A stretch of DNA of 64,000 bases from Asterias amurensis (Eukaryota > Echinodermata > Asteroidea > Forcipulatida > Asteriidae): positions 11,585,917 to 11,649,916 of the forward strand of contig NC_092655.1 of NCBI RefSeq assembly GCF_032118995.1. The letters are read 5' to 3'. The first letter of the stretch is position 1, and each line of letters starts with the position of its first letter. A program made the position numbers and the translations under genes. The notes under the pieces are model-generated. The model saw only the letters and a program-made list of their open reading frames with translations, had not been told where the DNA came from and did not search any database. Of this stretch, positions 61,996 to 64,000 are shown piece after piece.

Positions 61996-63210
61996 AATGT
62001 AGGATAGCCTTTTATAACTTTTATAAGGGATTGCCTTCATGTTTCATTGATAATTTACTCACACAACAATGACCCCAGCAGGAATCGCAAATCTGGTTTT
62101 CTGAATGATTTAGACTAATCCATTGTGTGTTACATTAGATTTGAATATTGTCTGGTACAATGACGTGCTTGATCACAATTTACCACTTAAACTTGAATTC
62201 CTCAGACTATCAAGACAGTCACATGATTAGGGGCAACCTTTTGTGTAGTACATAGGAAACGATAAACCCCCATACACAATTTTGAATAAATGTGTATGGC
62301 ACAATGGTACCAGAGTTTGCTCATCTGGAGGTTGCTAATGTATACAAAAGCTTTTAGCAACTGTCTCAATATTCTGAGGAATTCAAATTTAAGCATTAAC
62401 TGTTGACTAAACATGTCGATGTACCAGACATTCAAATCTAACTCGCCAATGGCTTATTTTGATGATTTTCTCACATTGATCTCGATTTTGCAATAAAGTT
62501 ATTTTCTCGCACGATAATGCTTCGTGCACAAAAATATTTATCTCAGCTTGTACTTGTTTGTACTAAATTTGAACAATTTCCAACACCAGTATAATTTAAG
62601 TGCTATTTTAGGAGATCAACGTTTTTGGCACCAACACAATAACTGGTTGTAACAAATATCATCATCATCATAAATCATTGAGAAATCAAAATGTTTATGA
62701 TTGATGTGATCAGTAATGCTTGAGTATCAATAGAATTGCCCACAAAGAGGAGCCATGGGGGTGGGTCACACACACCATGCATGATGGTATAAAAGCATTT
62801 CTGTTGCAGAAGTGTATGGAAAAAACCCCACTGTGGTAACCTGGTACATGTATTACCAAATTTCAGTGTCAATTGAAAACATCTAAACGTCATGCTTGAT
62901 TATGAATTGTTACTGACTGCTTTCCATTGCCAATAGCTTTGTATAATGCCCCGGCCATGACGTATTGAAATAATGGAGATGGTGCAAGTTTAAAGTTTCA
63001 CATGAATTGAAGATCCCATTTCAGAGCCAACATTCATTTATAATGCCCTTCTGGGCCACTATTCATTCATTTTGCCATGCACATCCATGTCTTTGAAGTT
63101 TTGAATTCCGTACAATTATTGGTATAAATTTGTATAAAATTGTTTTGCCAATGGCATGGGCCATATTGGTCCTCGGATGGGACAATATTGAACCTTATTT
63201 TACACCACAT
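61996..63210. other. Intron or intergenic, no gene seen
   Basis: Includes an inverted repeat TTACCACTTAAACTTGAATT...GAATTCAAATTTAAGC with CTATCAAGACAGT (62180-62400), likely another decayed MITE. No exon recognised. Confidence 0.45.
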
Positions 63211-63211
63211 T

Positions 63212-63405
63212 TTTGGACCTCATATAAAACCAAATTGGACTGTTTATGGGACCATATTTGACCTCATATGGGACCAAACTGGACCTCATATGGGACCATA
63301 TTGGACCTCTATGAGACCATATTGGACCTCATATAAGATCATATTGGACTTTATATGGGACCATATTTGACCTCATATGGGATCATATTGGACCTCATAT
63401 GGGAC
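63212..63405 (+). repeat. ~22-bp minisatellite (GGACCTCATATGGGACCATA)
   Basis: Eight or nine imperfect units of TTGGACCTCATATGGGACCA with variants (TTATGGG, CTATGAG). A repetitive frame over it is an artefact. Confidence 0.88.
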
Positions 63406-63644
63406 GCAGAAGTTCCATCATATCATAATCCTCTCCAGTTTGTGGGTTTTGCTAATACTTTTTGCTCATATCTATAACCTCTAAATATAGTGCAGATATG
63501 AAACTGCCCAATTGGCAGGCCAATAATCCTTCCAGTAAGTGCTAAAAAGGGTGCAACTGCAAGTATGCTGAAGTTCAAACTACCTCAATAGAAGGGGTCA
63601 ATGTCTATATTGTTCCCCATGCCAGTATCTAAAGTTCTACAGGT

Positions 63645-64000
63645 GGTGTGGGTGTATGCATTGTGATTTATGACATTCCCCAACTCTTTCGTAGGAAGGG
63701 GGCAATATAACATCCAACATGCTTATATTGCCCCCATGTACATGTACATGTATCTACAATTTATGCAACAGGTATGAGGGCCAATAGCATGTGATGTGGG
63801 TGTACGCAGCTGGATTCATGATGACATTCCACAATCCTTTTGAGGGGGGAAGGGGGGCAATATAACATACAACATGCTTATATTTCCCACAATGTATCTA
63901 TGCAACATGTATGAGGGCAAATAGCAGATGATGTGGGTGTATGCAACTAGATTCATGATGGCATTCCACAACCCGTTTTGGAGGAAGGGACCAAAATAAT
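63645..64000 (+). repeat. ~145-bp tandem repeat running off the window end
   Basis: GATGTGGGTGTACGCAGCTG, CATGATGACATTCCACAATC and GGGGGCAATATAACATACAA recur with a period of roughly 130-150 bp, in at least two full units plus a third that reaches the edge. Confidence 0.8.

Noticed and set aside
63140..63370. Repetitive 76-codon frame (GPHMGPYWTS-like)
   Set aside because: Translation of the ~22-bp minisatellite.

Overview
This is a window of animal nuclear DNA. Genes are split into small exons with GT/AG introns, and the sequence between them is full of short inverted-repeat transposons, SINE- and LINE-type retroelements and satellite-like arrays. The three genes I can reconstruct are deuterostome-like, and the repeat content (palindromic TTAA elements, a foldback element with tandem-repeat arms, CR1/L2-type LINEs) suggests a marine deuterostome, most likely an echinoderm such as a sea star. 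The taxonomic placement is inference.

Layout. (1) 1-4.8 kb: a foldback transposon with a 6-bp target duplication, then two families of palindromic MITEs. (2) 4.8-22.1 kb, minus strand: a complete 7-exon UBLCP1 gene (ubiquitin-like domain CTD phosphatase, 320 codons). Its introns hold an intact CR1/L2-type LINE (1080-codon endonuclease/RT ORF), many TTAA MITEs, a tRNA-Leu-like sequence and a local tandem duplication. (3) 22-33.7 kb: intergenic, with more TTAA MITEs, a 32-bp palindromic insertion flanked by a 7-bp duplication, and a terminal-inverted-repeat element containing a tRNA-like cloverleaf. (4) 33.75-46.06 kb, plus strand: a complete 12-exon LOXL2/3/4-type lysyl oxidase. It has a signal peptide, four SRCR domains and a copper amine oxidase domain, and its 791 codons join in frame across all eleven junctions. 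An acidic linker lies between SRCR2 and SRCR3. (5) 46-56 kb: intergenic, with an 82-bp satellite, a long-hairpin MITE, a proline-codon-like minisatellite and a ~158-bp tandem array. (6) 56.0-58.9 kb, minus strand: the last four coding exons of a DOCK1/2/5-type guanine nucleotide exchange factor (proline-rich C-terminal tail). The rest of this gene lies beyond the recognisable exons, probably outside the window. (7) 59-64 kb: probable DOCK intron sequence with further MITEs and minisatellites.

The three genes do not form a pathway: a nuclear phosphatase, a secreted matrix cross-linking enzyme and a cytoplasmic Rac GEF. Their linkage, however, resembles vertebrate chromosome groups carrying LOXL2-DOCK5, LOXL4-DOCK1 and UBLCP1-DOCK2, so it may be ancestral. 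No CRISPR, operon or prokaryotic signal was seen.
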